Positions 35,947 through 45,736 of a DNA stretch of 64,000 bases are shown here, piece by piece (position 1 is the first letter of the stretch; each line of letters starts with the position of its first letter). Below the pieces are notes generated by a model. That model was not told the DNA's origin. It saw only the letters and a list, made by a program, of their open reading frames with translations, and ran no database searches. Source of the DNA: Marinibacterium sp. (GTDB taxonomy: Bacteria; Pseudomonadota; Alphaproteobacteria; Rhodobacterales; Rhodobacteraceae); assembly GCA_017643305.1 (NCBI GenBank), contig JAEPNQ010000009.1:1-64000 (forward strand), in the 5' to 3' direction. The position numbers and the translations under genes are program-made.

Positions 35947-35958
35947 TTATGCGCATAA
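35947..35958. repeat. Perfect 12-bp palindrome TTATGCGCATAA
   Basis: Exact dyad symmetry. Its core TATGCGCA is also seen, degenerated, in the direct repeats 40-100 bases upstream. Confidence 0.6.
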
Positions 35959-36135
35959 CTGCAGCTGCGTATTTCAGAACTGGACCCCTTGGGCATCCAG
36001 ATTGAGCTTGGACCGGACTACTATCCGGCGCTTTTGCGGTCTCTGGCCGACGCGTTGACCGGCTGTCTGGCAGAGCGAAGATCGCGCGTTCCGCGTTGGC
36101 GGCTTCGGCCTGGTGACCATGCCGGGCCGTTTTGA
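35959..36135 (+). pseudogene. Coding-like C-terminal remnant, unknown protein
   Basis: After a TAA the frame reads about 58 residues to TGA 36133-36135 (including SELDPLGIQIELGPDYYPALL, then RSLADALTG and a basic tail). Composition and codon choice look like genuine high-GC coding DNA, but there is no start codon or upstream extension. I do not recognise the family. Confidence 0.3.
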
Positions 36136-36295
36136 TTGATGGCCATTTGGAGGACTATGCTGCGAGCATGTCAAAATCATCTTGAACCAAGCGAACCAAA
36201 GTATCGGCATCGGCCGTAATAAATTTGACCTGAATGCAGGTCGACTCAGTCAATGGACTTGTTCTTGCAACAGTCGAACCACATGGCTTCGTCCA

Positions 36296-36538
36296 GGCCT
36301 ATCGTGTGATCTGGCCCAGTTCTGATGAACTGCAATCCGGCCGGATCCTGATCACCCGTTCAACATCTTCGAGCTCCAATTTAATATCGCAAGCAGATGT
36401 CCCGTGCCGCCATGTGCCGGAGTTTTCTGTGAAAAGGCGAAACACGTTTTCTGGCGGCATCGGGAAGATCACGGATTTCTCAATCGGCGGGACAACCCCG
36501 CTTGTTGTTTTATCCGTCGCCGCGCTGCGTGCGCCCAC
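36296..36538 (-). pseudogene. AHSA1/SRPBCC-domain protein remnant
   Basis: The minus strand begins with the typical start of the AHSA1-type partner of ArsR regulators (PPIEKSVIFPMPPENVFRLF, then TENSGTW). After about 45 residues the expected middle of the domain is missing; only a short acidic piece follows before a stop. A functional protein has about 150 residues, so most of the lipid-binding fold is deleted. It overlaps the end of the ArsR remnant, the normal operon order. Confidence 0.6.
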
Positions 36539-36826
36539 GAGGCAAGCGCATCATCCCACAACAGGTTCTGATAGGTCCGCAATTCCGCCACGGCATCAGT
36601 CGCAATCGCATAACCCCGGCGCGCGCCGGGGCGGGAGGCAGTCAGCAAGCCACAGTGCGACAAAACGCGAAGATGCTGCGACACCGCAGGCCGGGAAAAC
36701 CAGCAGTTGCCCGGTCAGGTCACCCAACGAAAGCTCGCCATTGCGCAAGTTCTGGACGACCTGGCGGTTGGTTGGATCGGACAGGGCCGACAGCACACCT
36801 TCCGGGGTGCCAATTTGGTTAGCCAT
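36469..36826 (-). pseudogene. ArsR-family regulator, frameshifted
   Basis: ATG 36826 starts ANQIGTPEGVLSALSDPTNRQ, a clear ArsR N-terminus. The frame is lost near 36700, in the turn before the recognition helix. In the next frame the recognition helix and wing continue (SRPAVSQHLRVLSHCGLLTA, then SRPGARRGYAI) to a stop at 36469. One single-base change would restore a protein of about 118 residues. It originally would have regulated itself and the AHSA1 gene downstream. No metal-binding ELCVCDL motif is visible. Confidence 0.75.
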
Positions 36827-36970
36827 GGCCTTACGCAGGTTTTGAGTTACGTATGAGCCAAGTTGAAACCGAAGCTGTCCACCGGCCCTTGAAGGTCACT
36901 GACCGGGCAACTAAGACTCTTTCAACCGGGTCCGCACAGGACCCCGCTGACATGAAAAGGCAGGCCACAC

Positions 36971-37603
36971 ATGTACGATCCCGTCGACACATATATGAAC
37001 ACTCTTGTGCCCATGGTGGTCGAACAGACCAGCCGCGGCGAACGCGCATACGATATTTTCTCTCGTCTGCTCAAAGAGCGGATTATTTTCATTAACGGCC
37101 CAATCCATGACGGGATGAGCCACCTTGTCGTGGCCCAGTTGCTGCATCTGGAGGCCGAGAATCCCTCCAAGGAAATTTCAATTTACATCAACAGCCCGGG
37201 CGGCGTTGTGACCTCGGGTCTCTCGATTTACGACACAATGCAGTACATTCGCCCGAAATGTTCCACATTGGTGATCGGTCAGGCGGCATCCATGGGATCG
37301 CTTCTACTGGTCGGCGGTGAGGAAGGCATGCGCTTTTCCCTGCCCAACAGCCGAATAATGGTTCATCAACCTTCCGGTGGCTATCAGGGCCAGGCGAGTG
37401 ACATCATGATCCACGCGGCTGAAACGCAAAAACTCAAGGATCGTCTGTATGAAATCTATGTGAAGCACACGGGCCAGTCCAAAAAAGCCGTGGAAAAGGC
37501 GCTGGACCGCGACAACTTCATGTCGCCGGAAGAGGCCAAGGATTGGGGTCACATCGATGAAATCGTCGACAGCCGTCCCAAAGCTGACGACGCTGAAAGC
37601 TGA
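36971..37603 (+). CDS. clpP: ATP-dependent Clp protease proteolytic subunit
   Basis: A 210-residue serine peptidase. The catalytic triad is visible: S107 in GQAASMGS, H132 in MVHQPSGG and D181 in ALDRDNFMS. It forms a double heptameric barrel and degrades proteins fed by ClpX, encoded 135 bases downstream, or by ClpA. Start ATG 36971 gives the normal mature-like N-terminus with a short propeptide. Confidence 0.97.
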   Translation: MYDPVDTYMNTLVPMVVEQTSRGERAYDIFSRLLKERIIFINGPIHDGMSHLVVAQLLHLEAENPSKEISIYINSPGGVVTSGLSIYDTMQYIRPKCSTLVIGQAASMGSLLLVGGEEGMRFSLPNSRIMVHQPSGGYQGQASDIMIHAAETQKLKDRLYEIYVKHTGQSKKAVEKALDRDNFMSPEEAKDWGHIDEIVDSRPKADDAES

Positions 37604-37738
37604 GGCATAGGCTGGCTGGCTAGCCACTCAGACGTCGCACCGGGGTATTTTGCGATTGTGGCGCATGGTTGGCTGGCCTAAGCTCCTCCTAAATGTCCTG
37701 CAGGTGCTGGCAGGCGGCAAAAAACCGAAAGGTGGACC

Positions 37739-39007
37739 ATGGCAACGAATACCGGCGGTGACAGCAAAAACACGCTTTATTGCAGCTTTTGCGGGAAAAG
37801 TCAGCACGAGGTTCGCAAACTTATTGCTGGGCCGACAGTGTTCATTTGCGATGAGTGCGTCGAACTGTGCATGGACATCATCCGCGAGGAAACGAAGGCT
37901 AGCGGGCTAAAAGCATCGGACGGTGTTCCGACGCCCAAAGATATCTGCGAGGTTCTGGACGATTATGTGATCGGTCAGGCCATGGCCAAGCGGGTTCTGT
38001 CAGTGGCGGTGCACAACCATTACAAGCGTCTGAACCACGCTCAGAAGGCAGGAAGCGATATTGAGCTTGCGAAATCCAACATCCTGCTGATCGGTCCCAC
38101 CGGTTGCGGTAAAACGCTGTTGGCGCAGACGCTGGCGCGTATTCTGGATGTACCCTTCACCATGGCAGACGCCACTACGCTGACCGAAGCTGGTTATGTG
38201 GGCGAGGATGTCGAAAACATCATCCTCAAACTTCTGCAAGCCAGTGAATACAACGTGGAACGCGCGCAGCGCGGTATTGTGTATATAGACGAAGTCGACA
38301 AGATCACCCGCAAATCTGAAAACCCGTCGATCACCCGTGACGTATCAGGTGAGGGCGTGCAACAGGCGCTTCTGAAACTGATGGAGGGCACCGTGGCCTC
38401 CGTCCCGCCGCAGGGCGGGCGAAAGCATCCGCAACAGGAATTCCTGCAGGTGGATACCACGAATATCCTATTCATCTGCGGCGGCGCCTTTGCGGGGCTC
38501 GATAAAATCATCAAGCAGCGCGGCAAGGGTTCGGCCATGGGCTTTGGCGCCGATGTGCGCGATGAAAGCGATGCGGGTGTCGGCGAAACCTTCAAGGATC
38601 TGGAGCCAGAAGACCTGCTGAAATTCGGTCTGATCCCGGAATTTGTTGGTCGCCTGCCGGTTCTGGCAACGCTGGAAGATCTGGACGAAGACGCGCTGGT
38701 CGAAATTCTCACCACGCCCAAAAATGCTCTAGTTAAACAGTACCAACGCCTGTTCGAATTGGAAGACACCGAGCTGCAATTCACCGAAGACGCACTTACC
38801 GCGATTGCCCGCAAGGCGATTGCCCGGAAAACTGGCGCGCGCGGCCTGCGGTCTATTTTGGAAGATATTCTACTGGACACCATGTTCGACCTGCCGGGTC
38901 TGGACAGTGTGACTAAGGTAGTGGTGAACGAGGAGGCCGTGAATTCGGACGCGGCGCCGTTGATGATCCACGCCGATGCGGAAAAAGAGCCTGCAACCGC
39001 AGGCTGA
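37739..39007 (+). CDS. clpX: ATP-dependent Clp protease ATP-binding subunit ClpX
   Basis: A 422-residue AAA+ unfoldase. The zinc-binding domain has four cysteines (CSFCGKS and CDECVELC, about 15-46). Walker A is GPTGCGKT, the pore loop is GYVGEDV, Walker B is IVYIDEVDK, and sensor 2 is GARGLRS. The IGF-type loop for docking on ClpP lies in the usual place. It delivers ssrA-tagged and specific substrates to ClpP and in Alphaproteobacteria also controls cell-cycle regulators. Confidence 0.97.
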   Translation: MATNTGGDSKNTLYCSFCGKSQHEVRKLIAGPTVFICDECVELCMDIIREETKASGLKASDGVPTPKDICEVLDDYVIGQAMAKRVLSVAVHNHYKRLNHAQKAGSDIELAKSNILLIGPTGCGKTLLAQTLARILDVPFTMADATTLTEAGYVGEDVENIILKLLQASEYNVERAQRGIVYIDEVDKITRKSENPSITRDVSGEGVQQALLKLMEGTVASVPPQGGRKHPQQEFLQVDTTNILFICGGAFAGLDKIIKQRGKGSAMGFGADVRDESDAGVGETFKDLEPEDLLKFGLIPEFVGRLPVLATLEDLDEDALVEILTTPKNALVKQYQRLFELEDTELQFTEDALTAIARKAIARKTGARGLRSILEDILLDTMFDLPGLDSVTKVVVNEEAVNSDAAPLMIHADAEKEPATAG

Positions 39008-39036
39008 CCGCATAAGCCTGAGTTATGAAAACATCG

Positions 39037-39074
39037 CGGGCTGGAAACTTTGTAGGTTGCCAGCCCGATTTTTT
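39037..39074 (+). terminator. Rho-independent terminator after clpX
   Basis: An 8-bp perfect stem (CGGGCTGG / CCAGCCCG) around a 15-base loop, followed by ATTTTTTTA. It lies 30 bases after the clpX stop. Confidence 0.8.
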
Positions 39075-39075
39075 A

Positions 39076-39661
39076 TGGGAATTGGCTTGGCTCTGATCGC
39101 GTAGATTTCGGTGATTTTTTAGAGTCTTAGCTTGAGCGCGACGTGCCCAACCTGCACAGGTCTTGCCTGTGGTCAGATAGCCGAGCGCACGGGTTCGCCA
39201 GTGGTCTTGTCCTCCGGCTGCAACTGGACTGGCTGGCCCGTGACATAAGCTTTGCTAGGTTTGACCCATCTCCATCATGGTCTGCCCGAGCGCCAGCCCC
39301 TTCGCTGTCTACGCATCGCCATACCGGGCCTACGCACTTTCCTGCTGATAGGAGTTTACGTCAGAATCCCCAACGTTACCATTTTGGAAAACCGGTCTGA
39401 CAATACTGCGCGCGGCGCGTGCGTGTCAGTGCAGAATTCCACGCTGTTGATGATGTTGGGACCTGCGATGCTGGCCCCGTTTCTTGGGCAACTGTTCTGG
39501 CCGCTGAATAACGCCGCGGTATTAGAGGGCCCACGCGAGGAACTGCGCGGTCCGCGACTGCCTGGAGCGGGAAGATCTAAGCGTGCTAGCCCATTGGTTC
39601 GAGGGTGAACAGATCCGCCGCGCGAGACGCTATTCTTGCGTTTTGCTAAAAAACGGTTGGC
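39076..39661. other. Long intergenic stretch, probably degenerate DNA
   Basis: About 585 bases with only a shadow-like plus frame (39252-39608). A short stretch of it (MLGPAMLAPFLGQLFWPLNN) looks like a membrane helix, but no family is recognised and its surroundings are basic and unstructured. I see no RNA gene. Confidence 0.4.
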
Positions 39662-40789
39662 TCAGCCCACGGCGCGGTAGACCATGCCGGACCGATCGGG
39701 GCTGTTAAGTTCAGCATTTACATCCGCTTCGGTCAGTGGGAGCCACGCTGGGGCGCGGTCCAGAAATCCGTGCTCGATCAGCTGCTTTTGGATGGCAGGG
39801 TAATCCGGTTCGCCGCGGGCAAAGCGCGGTTTGGTTTTGCCTTCGGGTTTCCAGGTGCGACGCACCTCATTCAACATCAGGGGAGTGATTCCGGCAAAGC
39901 TGCGCACATGGCGTTCTATGTACTTGGTTGCTTTGGATTTTCTGCGGATTACCACGGCCAGTTCCTGATCCGGCTTCGCCACCAATCCGAACATGTGAAT
40001 TGCGGACCCTTCGCTGGCGATCACCTTGCGCGCAGCGCGGTAGTGGGCGATTTGTGTGGGGATGTCGTGTTTTTGCGGATGGAATACGGTGTAGCCATGT
40101 TCGGCGAGCCGTTCTTCAAACAACCTCTCGCAGACCAGAGCACCCTTGGTGGGGCCGATCATGCTGCGGCTGATATACAGCTTTTCTGGGCCTTTCGGCG
40201 CGATGTCGGGCGCAAAACTGTCGCGGAAGAAGGTCTTGCACGCCTCCGTACCCAGGACGATCCGTCCGATACCAAAGCCCTGGCCGGGCACGACCAGTTC
40301 TTCAACCTGCGTGGGTGCGATGAGAACCTTGGGGCTTGCCCCGGCCAGCGCCATGAAATCAGACTGAAACCCAATAAGTTCATCCCCGTACTTTGGGCTT
40401 TTGGGGATGAACAAAACGCCCTGAACATTCTCTAGCCCGGCCTCGAGGCCCCAGAGCCGCCCAGTGCTTTCCACAGTGAAGTGCCCGAAATGCCGCCACA
40501 ACAGGCCACCCCACAGCCAGCGGCCTGGCAATTTTTGGATAGGGCCCTTGGGCGGCTGGGGTTCGCTGGTGATCTCCTGGTCCTTGCGCCACACCGCGCC
40601 GTTGGAACAATAACTGCCATCGGCCCGCAACACACCGGCCATCTGGGTGAAGGTGCGGCTTTCGGCGGGCACGACAATGGCATCCCGGAGATTTTCCAGT
40701 TCTATGGCCCACCCGCGAAAGGGATTCGGCGCATTGAGCCCGGCTTGCGTGTTCATCGACTGACTGCTCTTTTTGGCCCTGTCGGGCAT
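39662..40789 (-). CDS. Glycosyltransferase family 61 (DUF563) protein
   Basis: A 375-residue protein. The DUF563 signatures are HFGHFTVEST (about 93-102), the LYISRSMIG strand, the VFHPQKHDIPTQIAHYRAARKV segment and EGSAIHMFG. These form the nucleotide-sugar fold of GT61 enzymes, which add xylose, arabinose or GlcNAc to proteins and polysaccharides. There is no signal peptide, so it is likely cytosolic. Two in-frame starts (40789 and an ATG about 11 codons later) are possible. It lies beside a decayed stretch and has no polysaccharide operon around it. Confidence 0.85.
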   Translation of the reverse strand: MPDRAKKSSQSMNTQAGLNAPNPFRGWAIELENLRDAIVVPAESRTFTQMAGVLRADGSYCSNGAVWRKDQEITSEPQPPKGPIQKLPGRWLWGGLLWRHFGHFTVESTGRLWGLEAGLENVQGVLFIPKSPKYGDELIGFQSDFMALAGASPKVLIAPTQVEELVVPGQGFGIGRIVLGTEACKTFFRDSFAPDIAPKGPEKLYISRSMIGPTKGALVCERLFEERLAEHGYTVFHPQKHDIPTQIAHYRAARKVIASEGSAIHMFGLVAKPDQELAVVIRRKSKATKYIERHVRSFAGITPLMLNEVRRTWKPEGKTKPRFARGEPDYPAIQKQLIEHGFLDRAPAWLPLTEADVNAELNSPDRSGMVYRAVG

Positions 40790-40971
40790 TTACAATACGA
40801 TATCATGGGTAGGGTCCATTGTCGCGGCCAAACCGGCCACAGGGCCAATCCCGCGTCACCCCTGCCGATTTTCGCTGGAACAGCCCTGAACAGCGTGCCG
40901 CGTATGCGCAGGGGCACTGGACCTCAATTCCCGCATGAGGCATAAACCGACCGAACAGTGCGGAGATCTTC

Positions 40972-41355
40972 ATGGGCATTCTCAACACGCTTGTGCGCGC
41001 CTTGACCTGGTGGAATGGCCAGACCTTGAACACCCAGCTCTGGACTGCCCGCAACGGTGTCCGGGTTGGGGAAGACGACCAGGGCAATGTTTACTACCGC
41101 ACCAAGGACGACGCCAGGCGGTGGGTGATCTTTAACGGCGAAGCTGAGGCGAGCCGCGTTAGTCCCGATTGGCATGGCTGGCTGCACCGGACCTGGGATG
41201 AACCGCCGACCGACAAGCCGCTGATCCACAAACCTTGGGAAAAACCGCATCAGGAAAACCTGACCGGCACCGCACTGGCCTATGCGCCGTCCGGCTCGCT
41301 GCGCCGGGCTCAGCCCGAAGCGCGGGCGGATTACGAGGCTTGGAGCCCCGAATAA
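40972..41355 (+). CDS. NADH:ubiquinone oxidoreductase subunit NDUFA12 family
   Basis: A 127-residue complex I accessory subunit. The core [19 protein letters not shown] and [19 protein letters not shown] are characteristic. This supernumerary subunit is found in mitochondria and Alphaproteobacteria and sits on the matrix/cytosolic arm. It is the first gene of a three-gene row with mlaD and DUF2155, an order conserved in Rhodobacterales. Confidence 0.95.
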   Translation: MGILNTLVRALTWWNGQTLNTQLWTARNGVRVGEDDQGNVYYRTKDDARRWVIFNGEAEASRVSPDWHGWLHRTWDEPPTDKPLIHKPWEKPHQENLTGTALAYAPSGSLRRAQPEARADYEAWSPE

Positions 41356-41356
41356 C

Positions 41357-41812
41357 ATGTCCACAAACTCAACCGAGGTGATCGTAGGTGGCGCGGTTCT
41401 GGCCGGGGCCATCGCGTTTGCCATCTATGCGGGGCAGACGACCGGGTTTTCGCGCGGCACGGACGGGTATGAATTGCATGCATCTTTCCGGTCTCTGGAA
41501 GGTATAAGTGTCGGCACGGATGTTCGACTGGCTGGAGTGAAGATCGGCGCTGTCACAGGCATGGATCTGGACCTGGAGACATATCGCGCCGCAACGACAG
41601 TTTCCATTCAGGACGGCATCGAGATCCCTGATGACAGTGCGATCATCGTTTCGTCCGAAGGGCTGCTGGGCGGTAATTTTGTCGAAGTCATGCCGGGCGG
41701 ATCACCGTTTTACTTTGCGCCGGGGGATGAGTTTTCTGACACTCAAGGCGCAGTCAGCCTGATTTCCCTGCTGGTCAAGTTTGTTGCAGGTGACAGGGGG
41801 AACGGGGGGTGA
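41357..41812 (+). CDS. mlaD: Outer membrane lipid asymmetry protein MlaD
   Basis: A 151-residue protein with an N-terminal membrane anchor (about 8-26) and one MCE domain (about 38-118) containing ISVGTDVRLAGVKIGAV and DSAIIVSSEGLLGGNFVE. MlaD forms a hexameric ring with the MlaFE transporter and carries phospholipids between the membranes. Other mla genes are not adjacent. ATG 41357 is two bases after the NDUFA12 stop; an earlier in-frame ATG would overlap that gene. Confidence 0.93.
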   Translation: MSTNSTEVIVGGAVLAGAIAFAIYAGQTTGFSRGTDGYELHASFRSLEGISVGTDVRLAGVKIGAVTGMDLDLETYRAATTVSIQDGIEIPDDSAIIVSSEGLLGGNFVEVMPGGSPFYFAPGDEFSDTQGAVSLISLLVKFVAGDRGNGG

Positions 41813-42168
41813 TCCGCTGGGTAACGGCGCTGTTTCTAGGCCTGCCTCTGGTTGGACAGGCCCAGGAAGATGCCTTGACAGGGCAGGGTGCCCTGCTGCG
41901 CGCGCTGGACAAAGTCAATGGCCAGACCATGGATCTGGAGTTGCAGGGTGGCGGTGCCAGCGCCGTATTTGGGTTGGAAATTGACTTGGTTGAATGCCGG
42001 TATCCGGCCGAAAACCCGACCGGAGATGCCTTTGCTTATCTGGAAATCCGGAACGAAGGCAGCACCGATGTAGCCTTTGAAGGCTGGATGATTGCCTCAT
42101 CACCCGCCTTGAACGCGATGGACCACGCGCGTTACGACGTCTGGGTGTTGCGCTGTATCACGTCCTGA
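41809..42168 (+). CDS. DUF2155 exported protein
   Basis: A 119-residue protein with a short signal peptide (cleavage near VGQA, residue 18) and the DUF2155 core: ALDKVNGQTMDLEL, ECRYPAENPTGDAFAYLEI, GWMIASSPALNAMDH and YDVWVLRC. Two conserved Cys could form a disulfide. Start GTG 41809 overlaps the mlaD stop (GTGA), supporting translational coupling. Its 3' end overlaps the convergent aat gene by 37 bases. Periplasmic, function unknown. Confidence 0.9.
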   Translation: MIRWVTALFLGLPLVGQAQEDALTGQGALLRALDKVNGQTMDLELQGGGASAVFGLEIDLVECRYPAENPTGDAFAYLEIRNEGSTDVAFEGWMIASSPALNAMDHARYDVWVLRCITS

Positions 42169-42764
42169 GCGTTGGGAACGGGTGGCGCGGTGAAATCCGC
42201 TTTCAGTTTCAATGCGTTTTGCAACAAATGCCGATATTCCACCCTGCTTATTTCCTCCGCCCCGAGACTGGCAAGATGATCGGTTAGAAATTGTGCATCA
42301 AATAGTGTGAAATTAGCTTGTCTTAATCGATCCACCAGATAGGCCAAAGCAATTTTGGAGGCGTCGGTGCGACGCGAAAACATGCTTTCGCCAAAGAATG
42401 CACCGCCCAGCACCACGCCGTAGACGCCACCGATCAGGTCTGGCCCATCCCAAACCTCCAGCGAATGCGCGTGACTGCGGTTGTGCAGCTCCAGGTACTG
42501 ATCGCGGATCCCATCGTTGATCCACGTCTCTGGACGGTCTGCACAGGAATCGACAACACCGGTAAAGTCGCGGTTGATGGAAATCTCATATCCCCCACGT
42601 CGCATACGTCGGGCCAGGGAACGGGAGATATGGAACCGGTCCAGGGGGAACACACCGCGCTTTTTGGGATCGACCCAGAAGATATCCGGGTCGTCGCGGT
42701 GCTCTGCCATCGGGAAGATCCCGATGGAATAGGCGTGCAGCAAAAGCTCTGGCGTAAGGCTCAT
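42132..42764 (-). CDS. aat: Leucyl/phenylalanyl-tRNA--protein transferase
   Basis: A 210-residue enzyme. The family motifs are YSIGIFPMAE (13-22), IFWVDPKKRGVFPLD, HSLEVWDG, GGVYGVVLGGAFFGESMFSR and LFDAQFLTDHLASLGA. It adds Leu or Phe to proteins with N-terminal Lys/Arg and marks them for ClpAP; clpP lies 5 kb upstream but is unlinked. ATG 42764 gives the usual N-terminus. The longer frame is antisense to accC. Confidence 0.95.
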   Translation of the reverse strand: MSLTPELLLHAYSIGIFPMAEHRDDPDIFWVDPKKRGVFPLDRFHISRSLARRMRRGGYEISINRDFTGVVDSCADRPETWINDGIRDQYLELHNRSHAHSLEVWDGPDLIGGVYGVVLGGAFFGESMFSRRTDASKIALAYLVDRLRQANFTLFDAQFLTDHLASLGAEEISRVEYRHLLQNALKLKADFTAPPVPNAQDVIQRNTQTS

Positions 42765-42792
42765 CGGGTGCTGGCGTGTCTGACGCCCGAAA

Positions 42793-44145
42793 TCAGAAAT
42801 CCGAACTGTGCTCTTCCAGCCATTTCTCCAACCAGTGAATGTTGTAGTCGCCGGTGTGAATGTCGTTCTCAGCCAGAAGATGATGGAAGAGCGGCACCGT
42901 GGTATCGACCCCGTCCACAATCAGTTCGCCAAGGGCACGGTCCAGTCGCGCCAGAGCTTCGCCCCGGTCGCGTCCATACACGATCAGCTTGGCGATCAGG
43001 CTGTCGTAATAGGGCGGGATGGAATAGCCGTCATAAAGCGCGCTGTCCATTCGAACGCCCAGACCACCCGGAGCGTGATAATAGGTAATCTTGCCGGGGC
43101 AGGGTGAGAAGTTGGGCAGCTTTTCCGCGTTGATCCGGACCTCGATGGCGTGGCCATTGATGGTCAGGTCGCCCTGCGAAAAGGACAGCGGAAAACCGGA
43201 GGCGACCAGGATCTGTTCGCGCACCAGATCGACGCCGAATATGCTCTCGGTCACAGGATGTTCCACCTGCAGGCGGGTGTTCATTTCGATGAAGTAAAAC
43301 TCACCGTTTTCGTAAAGGAACTCGATCGTGCCCGCGCCGATGTAATTGATCTGGGCCACCGCGTCTGCGCAGATTTTGCCAATCTCCGCGCGCTCTTTTG
43401 GCGTGATGCTCGGGCCGGGGGCCTCTTCGAACACTTTCTGGTGGCGGCGCTGCAAAGAACAGTCGCGTTCTCCCAGATGCACGGCCTTGCCTTTGCCATC
43501 GCCGAATACCTGAATTTCGATATGGCGCGGCGTGGTGAGGTATTTTTCGATATAGACCTCATCATTGCCAAAGGCGGCCTTGGCCTCAGCCCGAGCGGTC
43601 TGGAACGCGTTTTCCATGTCATTTGCGGTCTGTGCGACCTTCATACCGCGCCCACCACCACCTGCGGTGGCCTTGACGATGACGGGATAGCCGATTTCGT
43701 CTCCCAGTGCCTGCGCTGCGGCAAGGGATGGAACCCCGCCGTCAGATCCGGGTACACACGGAACTCCCAGCGCCTTCATCGTATCTTTGGCGGTGATCTT
43801 GTCGCCCATAACGCGGATATGTTCGGCAGTGGGGCCGATAAAGGTGATGCCGTGGTCCTCGACCGCCTGCACGAAATTCGCATTTTCAGACAGGAAGCCG
43901 TAGCCGGGGTGGATTGCATCTGCGCCTGTGATCTCGCAAGCCGCAATCACGCTGGCGGCGGACAGATAGCTTTGAGGACTGGGCGGAGGGCCAATGCAGA
44001 CGCTTTCGTCTGCCATGCGCACATGCATCGCGTCGCTATCGGCGGTGGAATGCACGGCAACGGTGGCAATACCCATTTCGCGGGCCGCACGGATGACGCG
44101 CAGAGCGATCTCACCGCGATTGGCAATCAGGATTTTCTCGAACAT
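42793..44145 (-). CDS. accC: Acetyl-CoA carboxylase, biotin carboxylase subunit
   Basis: A 450-residue enzyme. The pre-ATP-grasp N-domain ([18 protein letters not shown]) is followed by the ATP-grasp with [12 protein letters not shown] (about 159-170), [11 protein letters not shown] and [14 protein letters not shown], then the C-terminal biotin-carboxylase domain ending near KWLEEH. It carboxylates biotin on AccB, encoded 12 bases upstream. The aat gene follows 28 bases downstream and may be co-transcribed. Confidence 0.97.
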   Translation of the reverse strand: MFEKILIANRGEIALRVIRAAREMGIATVAVHSTADSDAMHVRMADESVCIGPPPSPQSYLSAASVIAACEITGADAIHPGYGFLSENANFVQAVEDHGITFIGPTAEHIRVMGDKITAKDTMKALGVPCVPGSDGGVPSLAAAQALGDEIGYPVIVKATAGGGGRGMKVAQTANDMENAFQTARAEAKAAFGNDEVYIEKYLTTPRHIEIQVFGDGKGKAVHLGERDCSLQRRHQKVFEEAPGPSITPKERAEIGKICADAVAQINYIGAGTIEFLYENGEFYFIEMNTRLQVEHPVTESIFGVDLVREQILVASGFPLSFSQGDLTINGHAIEVRINAEKLPNFSPCPGKITYYHAPGGLGVRMDSALYDGYSIPPYYDSLIAKLIVYGRDRGEALARLDRALGELIVDGVDTTVPLFHHLLAENDIHTGDYNIHWLEKWLEEHSSDF

Positions 44146-44157
44146 GCGTAAGCCGCC

Positions 44158-44649
44158 TTATTCGATTATGGCCAAGGGCGATCCGAATTCAACGGCGCCG
44201 CCGTCTTCGACGAGGATGCGCTTGACCGTGCCGGACCGGGGCGCTGGGATCTGGTTCATCGTTTTCATCGCTTCGATAATCAGCAGGGTGTCACCTTTGG
44301 CAACGGTGCTGCCGACGCTGATGAAGGACGGGGCGCCCGGTTCGGGCTGCAGGTAAACGGTGCCGACCATGGGCGAGGTCACCGCACCTGGGTGGCCGGC
44401 CGGATCATCGGTGGAGGCCGGTGCAGGCGCCGCGGCGGCGGCAGGTGTAGCAGCTTCGACGGCCAAGACAGGCGCTGCAGCGGCAGGCACGGCGATGGGC
44501 GCAGGAGCAGCGCGGCTGACCCTGACGTTCAGCGCATCGTCCTGCGCATAATCGCGTTTGACTTCCAGTTCTGTCAGGTCGTTTTCGCGCAGGAGTTCAG
44601 CCAGAGATTTGATAAATGCCACATCTGCGTCGTGCCTTGCGTCGGTCAT
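44158..44649 (-). CDS. accB: Acetyl-CoA carboxylase biotin carboxyl carrier protein
   Basis: A 163-residue protein with an N-terminal helix region (1-45), an Ala/Pro-rich flexible linker (about 46-83) and the biotinyl domain with EAMKTMN, whose Lys is the biotinylation site. It starts the accB-accC(-aat) operon. Confidence 0.96.
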   Translation of the reverse strand: MTDARHDADVAFIKSLAELLRENDLTELEVKRDYAQDDALNVRVSRAAPAPIAVPAAAAPVLAVEAATPAAAAAPAPASTDDPAGHPGAVTSPMVGTVYLQPEPGAPSFISVGSTVAKGDTLLIIEAMKTMNQIPAPRSGTVKRILVEDGGAVEFGSPLAIIE

Positions 44650-44968
44650 GTTTTCCTCGACTGGTGGGGGTGCTCGTTCGCCCGGGGTGAAATGTATTTC
44701 GGGGGCTTATAGGGGAAGCAGCCTAAGGTGGAAAGTGAAATGAAATCGGGGGGCAGACGCTTTGCCCGGAATGGGGTGGCTCTTTGGCATCCGGGCAGGG
44801 TGCTGTGCGCCATGAAACTGACAATTGTCGAATATTGTACAGGTGCTCCATCATCCTGAACCCTGTTTCATATTGGGATGGGGTGGATCCAACACAAGAC
44901 GATTTCCCAAAAACAACCGGCCCGGAGCAATGTCCGGGCCGGTTTTTGGGCGAAATGGGAGAGTTGGT
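44650..44968. other. Intergenic region between accB and livF
   Basis: About 319 bases. The part next to accB should carry the accBC promoter, but no clear -35/-10 pair stands out. The livF-proximal end holds the terminator at 44908-44946. Confidence 0.5.
44908..44946 (-). terminator. Rho-independent terminator of the liv operon
   Basis: A ten-base perfect stem (CCGGCCCGGA / TCCGGGCCGG, 44917-44942) with a 6-base loop. A-rich sequence on the left gives a T-run on the minus strand, and a TTTTT follows on the plus side, so it may act in both directions. Confidence 0.85.
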
Positions 44969-45724
44969 TCAGATCGCCAGATATTCAGCGCGCAGTTCGG
45001 CATCTTCCAGAACCTGCTCGGCCGTGCCGTCAAACACTATGCCGCCAGTGTCCAGAATGATGGCGCGGTCAGCCAGGGCCAGTGCACGCAGTGCGTTTTG
45101 TTCCACGATAATCGTGGTGATGCCCTGTTCCTTGATGACGCGCAGGGTCTTTTCAATCTCGTCCACGATCACCGGGGCCAAGCCTTCGTAGGGTTCATCC
45201 AGAAGCAGCACCTTGATGTCCCGGGCCAGCGCACGAGCGATGGACAGCATCTGCTGTTCACCACCTGACAGAGTTACGCCTTCCTGCTTGCGGCGTTCAC
45301 CCAGTCGCGGGAACAGGTCATAGAGCCGTTCGATGGACCAGCCATGGGACGGAGCGATTTGTGCCAGCTGCAAGTTTTCTTCCACTGTCAGTCCGGGGAT
45401 GATGCGGCGGTCTTCGGGGACCAGGGAGATCCCGGCCGCGGCGGCCTCAAAGCTGCGCATTTCATGCAGCGGCTTGTGGTCCAGCCAGATCTCACCGTGG
45501 TTGACCTGCGGGTCGTCCATACGGGCGATGGACCTCAGCGTGGTGGTCTTGCCCGCACCGTTTCTGCCGAGAAGTGCGAGGATTTCACCTTCGTGCAGGT
45601 TGAAGGAAATGCTCTGCACGATGTAGCTTTCACCGTAGTAGGATTGCATTTCCCAGACCGACAGAAAAGCCGGGGCGGTTTCGGCCACGTTGTGGCCTTT
45701 GGAAAAGTCCGGTTTGACGTTCAT
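44969..45724 (-). CDS. livF: Branched-chain amino-acid-type ABC transporter ATP-binding protein (LivF)
   Basis: A 251-residue ATPase. Walker A is GRNGAGKTT, the signature is LSGGEQQML, Walker B is VLLLDEPYEGLAP and the H-loop is IIVEQN. The N-terminal extension of about 25 residues before the domain is a little longer than usual; a start at an internal codon is possible. It is the last gene of livKHMGF. Confidence 0.94.
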   Translation of the reverse strand: MNVKPDFSKGHNVAETAPAFLSVWEMQSYYGESYIVQSISFNLHEGEILALLGRNGAGKTTTLRSIARMDDPQVNHGEIWLDHKPLHEMRSFEAAAAGISLVPEDRRIIPGLTVEENLQLAQIAPSHGWSIERLYDLFPRLGERRKQEGVTLSGGEQQMLSIARALARDIKVLLLDEPYEGLAPVIVDEIEKTLRVIKEQGITTIIVEQNALRALALADRAIILDTGGIVFDGTAEQVLEDAELRAEYLAI

Positions 45725-45736
45725 TTGTCGTCTCCC

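Larger units (their letters stand above)
35546..36233. other. Largely non-coding stretch with palindromes and degenerate direct repeats
   Basis: About 690 bases without a complete gene. It holds an 18-bp inverted repeat (35822-35839), degenerate 21-23-bp direct repeats (35841-35906), a 12-bp perfect palindrome (35947-35958) and a coding-like remnant (35959-36135), each listed separately. The left third (35581-35820) shows nothing. Confidence 0.5.

Noticed and set aside
35841..35958. CRISPR array
   Set aside because: Repeats are degenerate, only 21-23 bp apart with no spacer of uniform size and no cas genes.
39252..39608. Plus-strand open frame of 118 residues after clpX
   Set aside because: No start context, no family pattern and poor composition; kept only as part of an unexplained intergenic stretch.
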